From Brachionus plicatilis (Eukaryota > Rotifera > Eurotatoria > Ploima > Brachionidae): a stretch of DNA of 20,292 nt. Of the stretch, positions 8,891-18,032 are shown piece by piece (position 1 is the stretch's first letter; the number at the start of each line of letters is the position of its first letter). A program made the translations under genes and the position numbers. The stretch covers positions 144,433 through 164,724 of the forward strand of contig QEOQ01000312.1 in NCBI GenBank assembly GCA_010279815.1, in the 5' to 3' direction. The notes below the pieces were generated by a model. That model was given only the letters and a program-made list of their open reading frames with translations. It ran no database searches and was not told the origin of the DNA.

Positions 8891-8897
8891 AATTGAT

Positions 8898-9479
8898 CTA
8901 TCCGAAAAACGGCATACCCCAGAAAAGAGGGTGCATCAATGGCCAGCCCAAAAGCCCAAATCCCAAAAATCTTTTTTGAGTTTTTTTATCAACTACTAAA
9001 ACTTCACCGAATAGAGCAACATCATCTTCCAATTGCTCAACTTGGACGACTTGGGTTCCAACCGAAGCGTTGAATAATTCAACCAATCTAGCCCAGCATT
9101 TAACATCTGGTACTCTCAAACCAACTTCCATTGATTCCATGTGGCACAATGAGACATTACGAGTGACGTTCTCAACTTCGACAACATGGTTTTGGTAAAC
9201 AGTTTCGTTCGATGCTCTTGGGTACAACAAAAATTTTTGTGATTCAACTGGAACTTGTTCAAGAGTTTCTCTGCCTAAGCCGAAAACTTCGAAACCAACT
9301 GGCAAAGTGCTGACGGCTTCACACTCGATAACTTCACCTGAGCCTCTGCAGCCCAACATTTTGTTCTCTGGTCTATACATACATTGAGAGCTGTTGGCAA
9401 TCACAGGAATTGAGTCCCAGTTAAGTTCCTGTGCTACAGCTAATCCGACCAAAGCAATCAATAAAGTGAATCTGAGCAT
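8898..9479 (-). CDS. Family member D: secreted four-Cys LYPR protein with Gly/aromatic tail
   Basis: Intronless, 193 residues. Signal peptide MLRFTLLIALVGLAVAQ, then ELNWDSIPV. Cysteines follow C-x10-C-x8-C (QCMYRPENKMLGCRG...VIEC), then EVFGLGRE, LLYPRASNETVYQN, VGLRVPDVKCWARLVELFN and VALFGEVLVVD. There is an extra cysteine in VSLCHMES that C, its closest relative, lacks. Sequons are frequent (NSS, NET, NVT, NVS, NAS), so the protein is probably heavily N-glycosylated. The dibasic pair in KKTQKRF precedes a tail of about 23 residues rich in Gly, Leu, Trp, Phe and Pro that ends in MPFFG. Convergent with C and facing away from E. Richer in G and C than its surroundings, as expected for a coding region under selection. 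Confidence 0.87.
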   Translation of the reverse strand: MLRFTLLIALVGLAVAQELNWDSIPVIANSSQCMYRPENKMLGCRGSGEVIECEAVSTLPVGFEVFGLGRETLEQVPVESQKFLLYPRASNETVYQNHVVEVENVTRNVSLCHMESMEVGLRVPDVKCWARLVELFNASVGTQVVQVEQLEDDVALFGEVLVVDKKTQKRFLGFGLLGWPLMHPLFWGMPFFG

Positions 9480-9558
9480 TTTCTACAAATTTGGTTTATT
9501 TGTTATATTTATTCAACTGCTTCGAAAATAGAATGATGTAAAATCATTTTTTCACTCC

Positions 9559-9567
9559 TTTATATAT
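9559..9567 (-). promoter_or_regulatory. TATA box of gene D
   Basis: On the minus strand the sequence reads ATATATAAAGGAG, about 80 bp upstream of the gene D start; a leader of roughly 50 nt would follow. Confidence 0.5.
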
Positions 9568-9579
9568 CCATTTTCTTAA

Positions 9580-10090
9580 GCCAAAGTATCTTTTGATTTT
9601 CTAGCTTTAGATTTTACAGTGCTTTTTTTCTTCAAGTGCGTGCTTATTTTAGAGCTTAAAGAGACAATCTAATATTTGAAGCCAAAGCTAGTCATTTTTA
9701 ACTTAAGCTTCGTCATCTATTCATTTTTTTACAGATCTAAGCTCAATGTTCAAAATTGTTTTCATCATGAATTTTTTTTATAATTTTAATTTCATTTTTT
9801 TTAATTCAAAAATAAGATTTAGAAAAATTTATTTGAAAAAAATTTATTTTAAAATTTTGCTTGAAATTTTATTGTTACTTTTAAAAAAGAGATAAATCGT
9901 CTTAGCATTGAAATAAAGACAATGCTAACTTTGCAGTCAATTTTCATTGATTATCTTAAATTCCAATCTATTGACCTAGCTACAGCCATAAATTTTCTAA
10001 CAAAATTTTTCATAAATTATTTTATTTATTTAAAAAAGTTCACTGCTCTCACATGTTTTTCTAACCTAAATGAACTCGGTTAACTCCGCA
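9580..10090. other. Intergenic spacer between divergent D and E
   Basis: AT-rich with no supported gene. It must contain the upstream regulatory sequence of both D and E. No shared motif with the other family promoters beyond the TATA boxes was found by eye. Confidence 0.5.
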
Positions 10091-10098
10091 AAATTTAC

Positions 10099-10105
10099 TA
10101 TAAAT
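10099..10105 (+). promoter_or_regulatory. TATA box of gene E
   Basis: TATAAAT lies 45 bp upstream of the gene E ATG, the same spacing as in genes C, F and G (about 42-51 bp). Confidence 0.5.
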
Positions 10106-10143
10106 TTAACTTGTTTCTTTAATTGAACTCAATACCTAAAGTC

Positions 10144-10787
10144 ATGCTCAAATTGAATGCTTCATTAATTTTTTTTTCCCTCGCCCTATTGACCACTTTT
10201 GTGGCCAGTGCAACTGCTGTCGATAAGAAAAAAGATCGACTAACAAACATAAAGCTTCCAAGTAAGAACATATACTCAAATTTGATATAAAATAATTTTC
10301 TATCTTTAAAGTCAAATGCTTTGTTTCGGAAAAAGATTCGACTCTGAAATGTGATGGGTAATTTAATCGAATTTAATTAAATTTAAATTTTGTTAATAAA
10401 TTTTGTTTAAGAGGCAAAGTTGAGTGCTTGACATTCAAAAATTTTACTGGCAAAGGCACAGAAAAATTCAATGATTTTGCCATCAGCTTTGTTCCAAATC
10501 AAGAGGATGTGACTCTACCAGAGTTGGTCAAATTTTATCTGTATCCAAGAGCTGAGAGCGAGGTCTACCGAAATTATACCATTCAAATTGGATTTAAATT
10601 TCACCGATTTTCAATCTACTATTCCCAAGACATGTTCGATGATGGATTTCGAATAAGCAATCTAACTTGCTATTCAAAGCTGGTTGACTATTTTAGACTA
10701 AGTGCTGAAGATCAAGTAATCAAGGTAAAAGAGAATGGTTCAAGTGGTGAAGATGTTAAAGTGTTTGGTTTTTTGTCTCTAGTTTAA
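10144..10787 (+). CDS. Family member E: secreted four-Cys LYPR protein, three exons
   Basis: Exons 10144-10261, 10312-10357 and 10412-10787 give 179 residues, with GT/AG borders and frame kept. Signal peptide MLKLNASLIFFSLALLTTFVASA is followed by a lysine-rich linker (DKKKDRL). Then come C-x10-C-x6-C (KCFVSEKDSTLKCDGGKVEC), YLYPRAESEVY, DGFRISNLTCYSKLVDYF and VFGFLSLV, where the protein stops. It thus lacks the dibasic pair and Gly/aromatic tail, like A. The second intron falls after KCDG in phase 2, the same place and phase as the third intron of A, and the last exon is 376 nt in both, so A and E share an ancestral structure. The second-to-third cysteine spacing is two residues shorter than in other members. 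Function unknown; secretion inferred from the signal peptide. Confidence 0.82.
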
Positions 10788-10813
10788 AATTTTAAAAGCT
10801 TCATTTTTTGTTT

Positions 10814-10819
10814 AATAAA
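10814..10819 (+). terminator. Poly(A) signal of gene E
   Basis: AATAAA lies 26 bp after the stop codon. Confidence 0.5.
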
Positions 10820-11016
10820 ATTGTACTCAAATATTTTGGCTTTTATTTTAGGATAATTTCACAGTTTGTTCACATTTAACAAACAACTACTTACCGATTA
10901 ACAAAGACTTTCAAAAAGCATGCTAAGTTGGTTATCAAAAAAAACTAAATAATCACTAGCTGATGCTGTGATATTCAAAAAGTTAATTCACACATTGACA
11001 AGCTTATACTTCTTGG

Positions 11017-11025
11017 TATAAAAAG
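11017..11025 (+). promoter_or_regulatory. TATA box of gene F
   Basis: TATAAAAAG followed by AG, identical to the element of gene G (TATAAAAAGAG). The leaders of both genes end in similar sequence just before ATG (TCCAACTTCAAA in F, TCCAACTCCAAAA in G). Confidence 0.65.
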
Positions 11026-11065
11026 AGCTAAATTTTAAAGCATTTTTTTAAAATCCAACTTCAAA

Positions 11066-11647
11066 ATGAAACTGTCAATCTTCTTAGTTTTGGGCTTTGT
11101 TGGCCTAGTCATTGGCGAATCAGTGCCACAAGTTCCAGCTAACACAACAAGATGCATCTACTTTTCTGATTCGAAATTAGTCAGCTGTCAAGGAATCTCG
11201 GGAGAAGTTGAATGTGACGCTTTCAGTGAACTGAGTGTTTTAGGTTCAAAACAGATCAACTTTTTTGGCATCAGACAATTAGTTGACTTGAACTCGACTG
11301 AAATTGGTAGCGTCATGTTCGAATTGTTTCCAAGAGAAATCGAAAATACCACTTACATGAACAATATGGTCGAAGTTGAGGGTGAAGACGAACGTCTAGT
11401 TATGTACGCTGGTGAAACCGGTGTTCGCAGTGGTATCAGAGTGTCAAGTGTTTCATGCTGGCAAAGACTTGCTGATTTGTTGAAAAGTCAGGTTGAGGTT
11501 CAAATGGCATCTGTTGATGGAGTTGAAGGCGAAGTGCCAATGATCGGTGAAGTTGCTATCAGCGACAGAACTTTGCAAAAGAAATGGTTGTGGTATGGAC
11601 TTGGATATGGTTACTACGGCTATCCATACTACTTTTACGGAAAATAG
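11066..11647 (+). CDS. Family member F: secreted four-Cys LFPR protein with Gly/Tyr tail
   Basis: Intronless, 193 residues. Signal peptide MKLSIFLVLGFVGLVIG, then a short linker and C-x10-C-x8-C (RCIYFSDSKLVSCQG...EVEC), AFSELSVL, NFFGIRQLVDLNST, ELFPREIENTTY, GIRVSSVSCWQRL and VPMIGEVAISDR. KK in LQKKWLW precedes a tail of Trp, Tyr and Gly that ends in YFYGK, so the last two residues are G-K, the form of an amidation signal in peptide precursors. Sequons NTT and NST occur. Very close to G from residue ~64 on and less so before, which suggests gene conversion or recent duplication with faster change of the N-terminus. Its own TATA box and AATAAA (11764-11769) are present. Function unknown. 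Confidence 0.87.
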   Translation: MKLSIFLVLGFVGLVIGESVPQVPANTTRCIYFSDSKLVSCQGISGEVECDAFSELSVLGSKQINFFGIRQLVDLNSTEIGSVMFELFPREIENTTYMNNMVEVEGEDERLVMYAGETGVRSGIRVSSVSCWQRLADLLKSQVEVQMASVDGVEGEVPMIGEVAISDRTLQKKWLWYGLGYGYYGYPYYFYGK

Positions 11648-11763
11648 ATAATTTTTATATAATTAAATGTGGCATCATCAAATCGTGTTATCCTGATCTA
11701 AGTATTTAAATTTTTTTTCAAAACAAAATTTTATACGAATTTTTTTTATCAATTGTAAGCATT

Positions 11764-11769
11764 AATAAA
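11764..11769 (+). terminator. Poly(A) signal of gene F
   Basis: AATAAA lies about 116 bp after the stop. Confidence 0.4.
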
Positions 11770-12617
11770 ATTAAAATAATAGGGTAAATTTTTTTCTTTT
11801 TTTTCGGATTTAGATTTGAAAGTATTAAATTAATTTTAGAATTTATTTATTGAATCAATATGTTCAAAATTCAGTTTGTTAAGCTTCTTTGATAATGTAT
11901 TTTTAAAGAAGCAAAATTGAATTAATCTAAAAATGATTTTAAAATTTTTGCTTACATTATTGACTAAAAATCTTAGTGAGAATGAAGTGAAGAAAAATTT
12001 TTTATCACAAAAATTTAAATCTGCAAGTACTCTTAAATATATCGCCAACATAAAATATTAAAATAAAAATACATTGTTCGCTTGCAAAATTTTTAAAAAG
12101 ATTTAATTTTTATTCAAGAAATTATTTTTATCCAAAAAAAATTTTGACTTTATTTAAAGCATCAAATTTGAAAATTTCTTCTTCTTTATCTTGACGTCAC
12201 TATTGCAAAAAAAGCATTGAAAAATTAACTCAATTTTGTTTGGGAATCAAGTTGTTTGATTAATGAATATTAATCAGTCCTAATCCTAATTGTTTGCAGG
12301 AAAAAAAATTTTTTTTAAAAAATTTATTGTATCCATTTAAAATTAATTATCTAACTATTACTAAACGTCCTAAAGTAAATTAAAAATATATTTAATTTTT
12401 TTTTACATTATGTGGTATCAAAAATCTATCATGTGGCTGAAAGGAAGGACTAAGTCTCCATTCCAACCGGCCAAGGCTTCGCCTAAATTATTTTTTAAAT
12501 AAAAAAATAAATAAAATTAAAAATATTCTCATATTCAAAAGTATAAAGTTTTAGAAATTCAAAACTTAATTGCTACCTGAATTTTTAATTTTAGACTTGA
12601 AATTATTAGACTACGTC
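11770..12617. other. Gene-poor AT-rich stretch after gene F
   Basis: No supported gene. Open minus-strand runs here are low-complexity and lack any recognisable motif. A perfect CRE-type palindrome TGACGTCA sits at 12192-12199, without a nearby start. A less AT-rich patch around 12430-12485 (CCAACCGGCCAAGGCTTCGC) stands out from the background but shows no fold or frame that I recognise. Confidence 0.5.
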
Positions 12618-13203
12618 CTTTGAAACGGAGGGAGTTGAACAAAACATATAAAATGTGAAACTCTAAAATTAAAACATAAACAAAATTTTCTAATTTTAAA
12701 ATACTGAAAGAGAGAATTAAAACATAAAAGTAGTAATAATTTTTTAAAACAGTTAATAAAACATATACTAAAATTTTTATTTCTTTTTTTTGCAAATTTT
12801 TCTAAAAGAGTGCATCAAACATAAAAATTTATTAAAAAGAGAGACTAAAACATAAATTATTTTTAGATGCAGCAGTTTGTATGCATTTAGTTGGCTGTTG
12901 TTTTTGGATTCAATAGATTTTCCTGGAATAAGAACAAAAAAATTTGTCAATAAATCTACTTCAAAAAAAAGAAAAGCTGGTCCATGGTACGAAAAAGATT
13001 AATTTTATTTTTGTAACTTTTTTCGGTTAATTTTGAATAAATTGTAATATTTTTTTTTTATGTTTTATTAACTGAAATTAGAAATTATTTTATGTTTTGA
13101 TTCACTTTTATGGAAAATAAATTTATTTTTATGCTACGTTCTCTTTTTTTATGTTTTATTCACATTTTATATGTTTTAATCAACCTTGTCCCTTTGAAAC
13201 CAT
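12618..13203. mobile_element. ~590-bp foldback element with AAAACATAAA subterminal repeats
   Basis: The two ends are inverted copies. AAAACATATAAAATGTGAA near 12640 matches the reverse complement of sequence near 13155-13178, and CAGTTAATAAAACATA near 12750 matches the reverse complement of sequence near 13060-13075. Outer ends are GAAACGGAGG-type on the left and TCCCTTTGAAACC on the right. The motif AAAACATAAA (or close) recurs every 30-45 bp, about five times in the left half and four times inverted in the right half. The interior (about 12856-13002) is less AT-rich and has a 48-codon open frame. No clean target duplication is seen, so exact ends and superfamily are open. Confidence 0.6.
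12856..13002 (+). other. Short open frame inside the foldback element, possible transposase scrap
   Basis: Between TAA at 12853 and TAA at 13000 there is an open run of 48 codons containing LDSIDFPGIRTKKFVN and KKRKAGPWYEKD. The base composition is less AT-rich than the arms. It may be a fragment of the parent element's transposase, but I cannot name the family and the length alone is not significant. Confidence 0.25.
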
Positions 13204-14937
13204 CAATTTCATATTTTTTTCCTTCTTTAAAAAGTTACAGTTCTTTCAGATCAAAGTTTTCAATGATAAAATTAAAATATTTTTAAAAATTATATATATT
13301 CTGAAAGAGCATAACATTTTCTAACTCTGCTATTTAGTTTTATTTAAAAAAAGGCAATTTTTCTATTGAAAAAATTCTGAACAAATTTATGGTTTTACTT
13401 TTTTGAAATTTACCTCTATTTTATATTAATAAAGTCTCTAAAACATCTGATATTTAGGGTTTCATTTTTTTAGGTTCAAAGAACGAATTTCGAAAAGTTG
13501 AAAATTAAAAATTCAGATAGCTCTTAATTTTTGGATTTCTTGAACTTTATCTACAAGTGAATTTTTAAAAGATTAATTTGAACCTTTTTACAACAAGCTT
13601 TTTTAGTGTTTGAGATGAAACAAACAACTAGATGACAAAAAAAAAACATTATCTTACTTCACTTTATCTTTCTCTTTAATTATATTGTCTCAAATCTAAA
13701 AAATTATATTTTTTAAGTCTTTATTTATTTATCTAAATTTTAACTTAAAAATAATTAATTATTACTAATTTTTATTCAACAAACGATTATAAAAAAACAC
13801 CATAATTAATCTGACCAGGTATAATAATTTTTTTAAAAATATAATTCAATTATCATCTTATATAATTTAATGTATCATTTGTAGGGTCTAGACTTATGAC
13901 TAATGTTCCTAAACCTTTTTGAATAACCGAGAATTTTATCTTCCAAAATTTTTTTGATTCAAAATTAAAATAAAACAAATTAAATGAGAAAGGAAAAGGA
14001 AAAATCGACTTGATTTCGACCATTTTTTTCCTTTTTTGAAGTTTTCAAATTAATTTTGTAATAAGATTTTAAAATGTAACATAGAATAAGATTTAGCTAT
14101 AATTATATTAAGCAATTAAAAATTAAAAAAAAATTGAAAGAAAGAAAAAAACTGCCATATATTGCAAAAATACAATTAATTAATTAATTAATTAATTTAA
14201 CAACACAAATAACGAAGTTAGTATCATTAACTAATAAATTCATACTATTATTTTGACATCCAAACATAAGTTTCTTCATAAAAATTAGTGACTTTAACTT
14301 GTGAATTAAACAAAAATAAGTCTGACCTGAACTTATAAGAGGCTTAAATTTTTTTATTCATAATTTTCTAAGAAACAAAAAATTTCTTCGTAAAAATATT
14401 TTCACTAAAAAGGAATAAATTCAAAACCTTAGAATGATATTATTTGAATTTAAAAAAAAAGTAATTATTAAAGGCTTTTTTTGAGTACAATAAATATTGC
14501 CAATTTTATCGCAAGGTTTATTGTATTCATATTTTGGGTTTTATTATTGACAGTTGATTTGAATATTGCAGAAAATTATTAAATTGAAATTAAGATCAGA
14601 ATTCACAAAATATAATAAAGCTAAAATACTTTAAATTAATTAAAGGGGTTTGAAAAATATACTGCTACATTTCATAGTAAAAAAGTTTTTTTTAAACATA
14701 AGCAATTATAACCGAACCTTTTTTTTAATTAAAAATATTAAAATATCATTCAAAGACACCTGAAAATAAGTTAAAGCCATTTACTGAGTATTTCTTTGAA
14801 CATTCATAATTTTTCACATGTTTTCATTTTCTTTCGCAAACTTTCATGATTTTTTTTCAATTTTTATTTCATTAAAATGATATCATGAAATAGTTTAAAA
14901 AAAAAAAAGCTTTTAAATTGTGTTTCTCAATTTTTGA
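13204..14937. other. AT-rich region without visible genes
   Basis: No supported gene or element end. Homopolymer runs and short direct and inverted A/T words dominate. A TTAA-type tetranucleotide run is at 14175-14197. Confidence 0.5.
14175..14197. repeat. (AATT)n microsatellite
   Basis: About six perfect units of a TTAA/AATT tetranucleotide in a row. Confidence 0.8.
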
Positions 14938-15076
14938 AAAAAATCTGACCCCTCTAGAACCCCGCTTGTACATTCTCCCACTTAGAAACGACATCACCAA
15001 GTACTACCCGCTGTTTTCTTCCAATTAAAAAGTTTTTTATCCATTCTAAAGTATTACCAACAAAAATTTTATTTGA
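14938..15076 (-). pseudogene. LINE reverse-transcriptase fragment (upstream block)
   Basis: The minus strand reads LEWIKNFLIGRKQRVVLG and, a few codons later, SKWENVQAGF followed by TAG (14954-14956) and RGQIF. This matches the W-I-x-x-F-L...R-x-Q-x-V...SG-V-P-Q-G-S-V-L region of non-LTR (Jockey/CR1-like) reverse transcriptases, with the stop near the P-Q of VPQGS. An upstream in-frame stop lies at 15077-15079. It is a short dead fragment. Confidence 0.65.
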
Positions 15077-16555
15077 TTAAATAAGTTTATCTTTTGATTT
15101 CAAATGATTAATATTTTTGAATTTCATCATCAGAGAGTCTGAAAGTTAGCTATGGAAGAAAGTTGTTTATCTTTCAATACTCATGGACTGGAATGACCAT
15201 GACTATAAATCTTAAATTATAATAACTTTTATTTTCAAAAATCTTAAAATTTTCTTGAATTATAAAAAACAAAAAAAAAAAGAAAACTCCTAAATTCTTA
15301 TTAGATCTTTTATAAGAATCAATTCTTGTGTATCCATTCATCATTTTTATAGTTTAATTATTTTTTTTATTCAAAATGGAAATTCAGAAACAAAACAATT
15401 TAAAATAATTACTTTTATTTTAAAAATTGTTTTACATAAATAACTAAGGAAAAATTAATTTCACAAGTTAACTCCTCAAAAATCAAGACATAATTTTTTT
15501 AATTTTATTAAATGATAATTTACTGTTACATAAAGATAATAAACATAATCGAACTAAAAATAGAGACATGAGGAACGCTACAACCAACGACGGATTAGGT
15601 TTAACAAAAAAATTTAAATAGTGAAACAAAAATAAACGCATAAAACTGAATCTTTTAAAATTTTTTAATGATATTTACCAAAACAACCCAATTTTTTTTT
15701 CTTTATTTAATGCATTCATTACTTTTTTTTATAGTTTAATTCAAAATTTAAATTGCTCTGAGTAATACAACTCCTTCCACCATTGTTTTTCTTTTTTTTT
15801 TAATAGTTTTACATTAATAAATTGAATAAATAATTCTAGTTAAATGATTTAAAATAGTTTAAAAAAAAAACGAGTTTAAATAGAAAACCCATTTTCAATC
15901 ATCCATTCATTTGTCTCATTTATCTCATTCCAGATACCACAGATTGGTGTTTTGCATTAACTGCAGTAACAATGCAGTAATTTTACTTTTCAGAAACAGA
16001 CTTCAAATATTTTATTTTTTATTTACAAGAAAACTATGTCCAAAAGGCTGAAATTCTTTCTGCTATAAAAAGTAGATGAATGAACATTTTGGTTAAAAAA
16101 TTAATTATTTTTCATAATCAATTTAATCTCGAATGAATTTTTTTTTTAAATAATATCAAATAGATTTAACTTGACTTAAAATTTTTTTTTAAATTTTGGC
16201 CTGTTTTTTTGAAGTTCAAAAATTTACTCTTTGATACAATGCCTTGATATTACAATTTTTCAAATAGATCAAAAAAACTTGTTTAATTTAATTTAACCAT
16301 AAAAATAAAGTTTATTTTTCCTTTAGTATAGAAGACATTGTCATTTATGTTTAACCAACTTTAATTAAAAATTAAAAACATTTAAAATTAAACAAGAAAA
16401 GTAACTTTTTTATATTTATGTCATTTTTTCGAATAATTCAACAAAATTATTTTTTTTGGAGGATAAAAAAATAAAATAAGATAAAATTTTTATCTATAAA
16501 ATAATAAAAATGAACTGATCAACAGTGTACAATAAATAAGTTATTTATTAAAAAA
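15077..16555. other. AT-rich region without visible genes
   Basis: No gene supported. A short inverted word pair around CTGCAG (TGCATT...AATGCA, near 15954-15977) and many A/T runs are present. Nothing else could be identified by reading both strands. Confidence 0.5.
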
Positions 16556-16557
16556 TA

Positions 16558-17177
16558 CCGTTAATCCTTGCCAGATCTTGGATGGGATAATTTTTAAAAC
16601 TCAAGTTTTTGAAAAATATCAGCAAAAAGTGCGCGATTAAAATTTGATTTTTCTTTTCATTCTTATTGGTTTTTAAATGTATATATAAGTTTTTTTACAA
16701 AATTTTTCAACACCGTCAGCCAAAAGCACAGCACAGTCATAAAGTGAAGGTAAAGAAAAGTTTAGATACCAAGGTTAACCGAGGAGTAAAAGTCAGAAAA
16801 AAGTGAATGAAAATTAGTAAAAAAAAACTTTGTAATTTGAAAATATAATCCAAATATCATTTTTTATCTATTTCTTATCATATTTAAAAACTAATTCGTA
16901 AATTAGCTTTCAATCACGTACTTTTTTTTAAGTCTTTTAATTTTATCATCGACTTTTTTAAAAAAAAAAAAACATTTTTAATTATTTAATTGAGTTTTTA
17001 TGCTTTTTTTCATAGCAATTTCTAATCCCTTTTTTAAATTTTAAAGTCCTGAAAAAACATGAAAAAGCGCATTTTAATGTATGACCGATTTTAACATGGG
17101 GTCGATGGACGCTTATGCAAGCACTAAAATTTAAGAATCCAAAGTTATCCCGCGCAAGATCTCGAAAGGGTTTACGG
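16558..17177. mobile_element. 620-bp TIR element with TA target duplication
   Basis: The left end CCGTTAATCCTTGCC...AGATCTTG...GGGATAA (16558-16590) is matched by the reverse complement of the right end, CCGTAAACCCTTTCG...AGATCTTG...GGGATAA (17177 downward), about 26 of 33 positions by eye. TA flanks both ends (16556-16557 and 17178-17179). TIRs with a TA duplication suggest a Tc1/mariner-type non-autonomous element. No transposase frame is present. The interior holds a TATA-like element and a less AT-rich 40-bp patch. Confidence 0.65.
16679..16745 (+). promoter_or_regulatory. Possible promoter and leader exon inside the 620-bp element
   Basis: TATATATAAG (about 16679-16688) is followed at about 25 bp by CAACACCGTCAGCCAAAAGC and GCACAGTCATAAAGTGAAG, a patch clearly less AT-rich than its surroundings, which then meets GTAAAG, a donor-like sequence. 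This has the look of a TATA promoter with a short noncoding first exon. No downstream coding exon could be tied to it, so it may simply be transposon sequence. Confidence 0.3.
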
Positions 17178-17179
17178 TA

Positions 17180-17950
17180 TATTAAAAAACTAAGAGAAAA
17201 AAATGTTTAAATTATTTCAGCAGATAGAAATTTTTTATTCAGTTATTTTGAACTAAAAATTAAAAATACTAAAAAAAATTAATTTTTTCAATGAATTTTT
17301 TAATTTTTATACGCTTTCAGACAAAAAATGAGACAAAATGAAAATTTAATTTTTCAAATAAACTAATAAACAAAATTTTAGTTTAAACTTTATTTTTATT
17401 TTTTAAATAAAATCATTGTTGAGGAATATATTTATATATATTATAGATACCAATTAAGTGATATATATAATTTTAAATTATGAATCTGATAATTTGTTTT
17501 TAAAGACGATCAAAAAAAAAGATCGAGACTAAATTTTTATAGTTTACCAAAAGAAAAAATTCAAGTTTTGTTTAGAAAAAAATCTTTTTTCCAAATTTTC
17601 AATTTAAATCAAATTTATAATAATGAATGAATTTTTTTTCGTTTTTTCGTTTTCAAATTAAAAAGCCAGTTATCAAGTTTTAAAATGTTGTTTTGTAAAA
17701 ATATTTTAATTTTAGAAAAATCAAAAACTCCAGCTATTAAATAACTGTTCAAATTTGATTTTTGAATAGATTTTAAATATTTAAAAAACGATAGCTTGTC
17801 TAGAAAAAAATGATGATTTTTTAAACTTAAATAAAAATTTAACATTGAATTTGAATGGATTAGCGATTCTAACACTGAATCGAAAATTAATTTGATGAAC
17901 ATGTAAAAGAAAGCTGAATTGCATGCTTTAACTGCAAACAATCACTGTTC
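17180..17950. other. AT-rich region upstream of gene G
   Basis: A minus-strand run without stops spans 17615-17938 (about 108 codons, first ATG 13 codons in), Lys/Phe/Leu/Ile-rich. It shows no signal peptide, cysteine pattern or motif that I know, and ends next to the gene G promoter. I do not call it a gene. The rest is A/T runs. Confidence 0.4.
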
Positions 17951-17981
17951 ATTCAATGAATAGTTACTTAAAATTTGACAG

Positions 17982-17990
17982 TATAAAAAG
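17982..17990 (+). promoter_or_regulatory. TATA box of gene G
   Basis: TATAAAAAG followed by AG, 51 bp upstream of the gene G ATG and identical to that of gene F. Confidence 0.65.
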
Positions 17991-18032
17991 AGAATTTGAA
18001 TTTAAGCAAAATACAATTATCCAACTCCAAAA

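Noticed and set aside
11836..12051. Minus-strand open frame of 71 codons
   Set aside because: Phe/Lys/Asn-rich with no motif, expected by chance in this composition.
12192..12199. TGACGTCA (CRE-type palindrome) as an enhancer
   Set aside because: A single 8-bp word more than 500 bp from any start, with no partner sites; not enough to call a regulatory site.
12625..12640. Resemblance of CTCCCTCCGTTTC (minus strand) to plant Stowaway MITE ends
   Set aside because: The word is inside rather than at a TA-flanked end, and the right end does not carry it; likely coincidence rather than plant DNA.
12559..12795. Minus-strand hydrophobic open frame of 78 codons
   Set aside because: It lies on the periodic AAAACATAAA repeats of the foldback arm; the hydrophobic pattern comes from translating the repeat.
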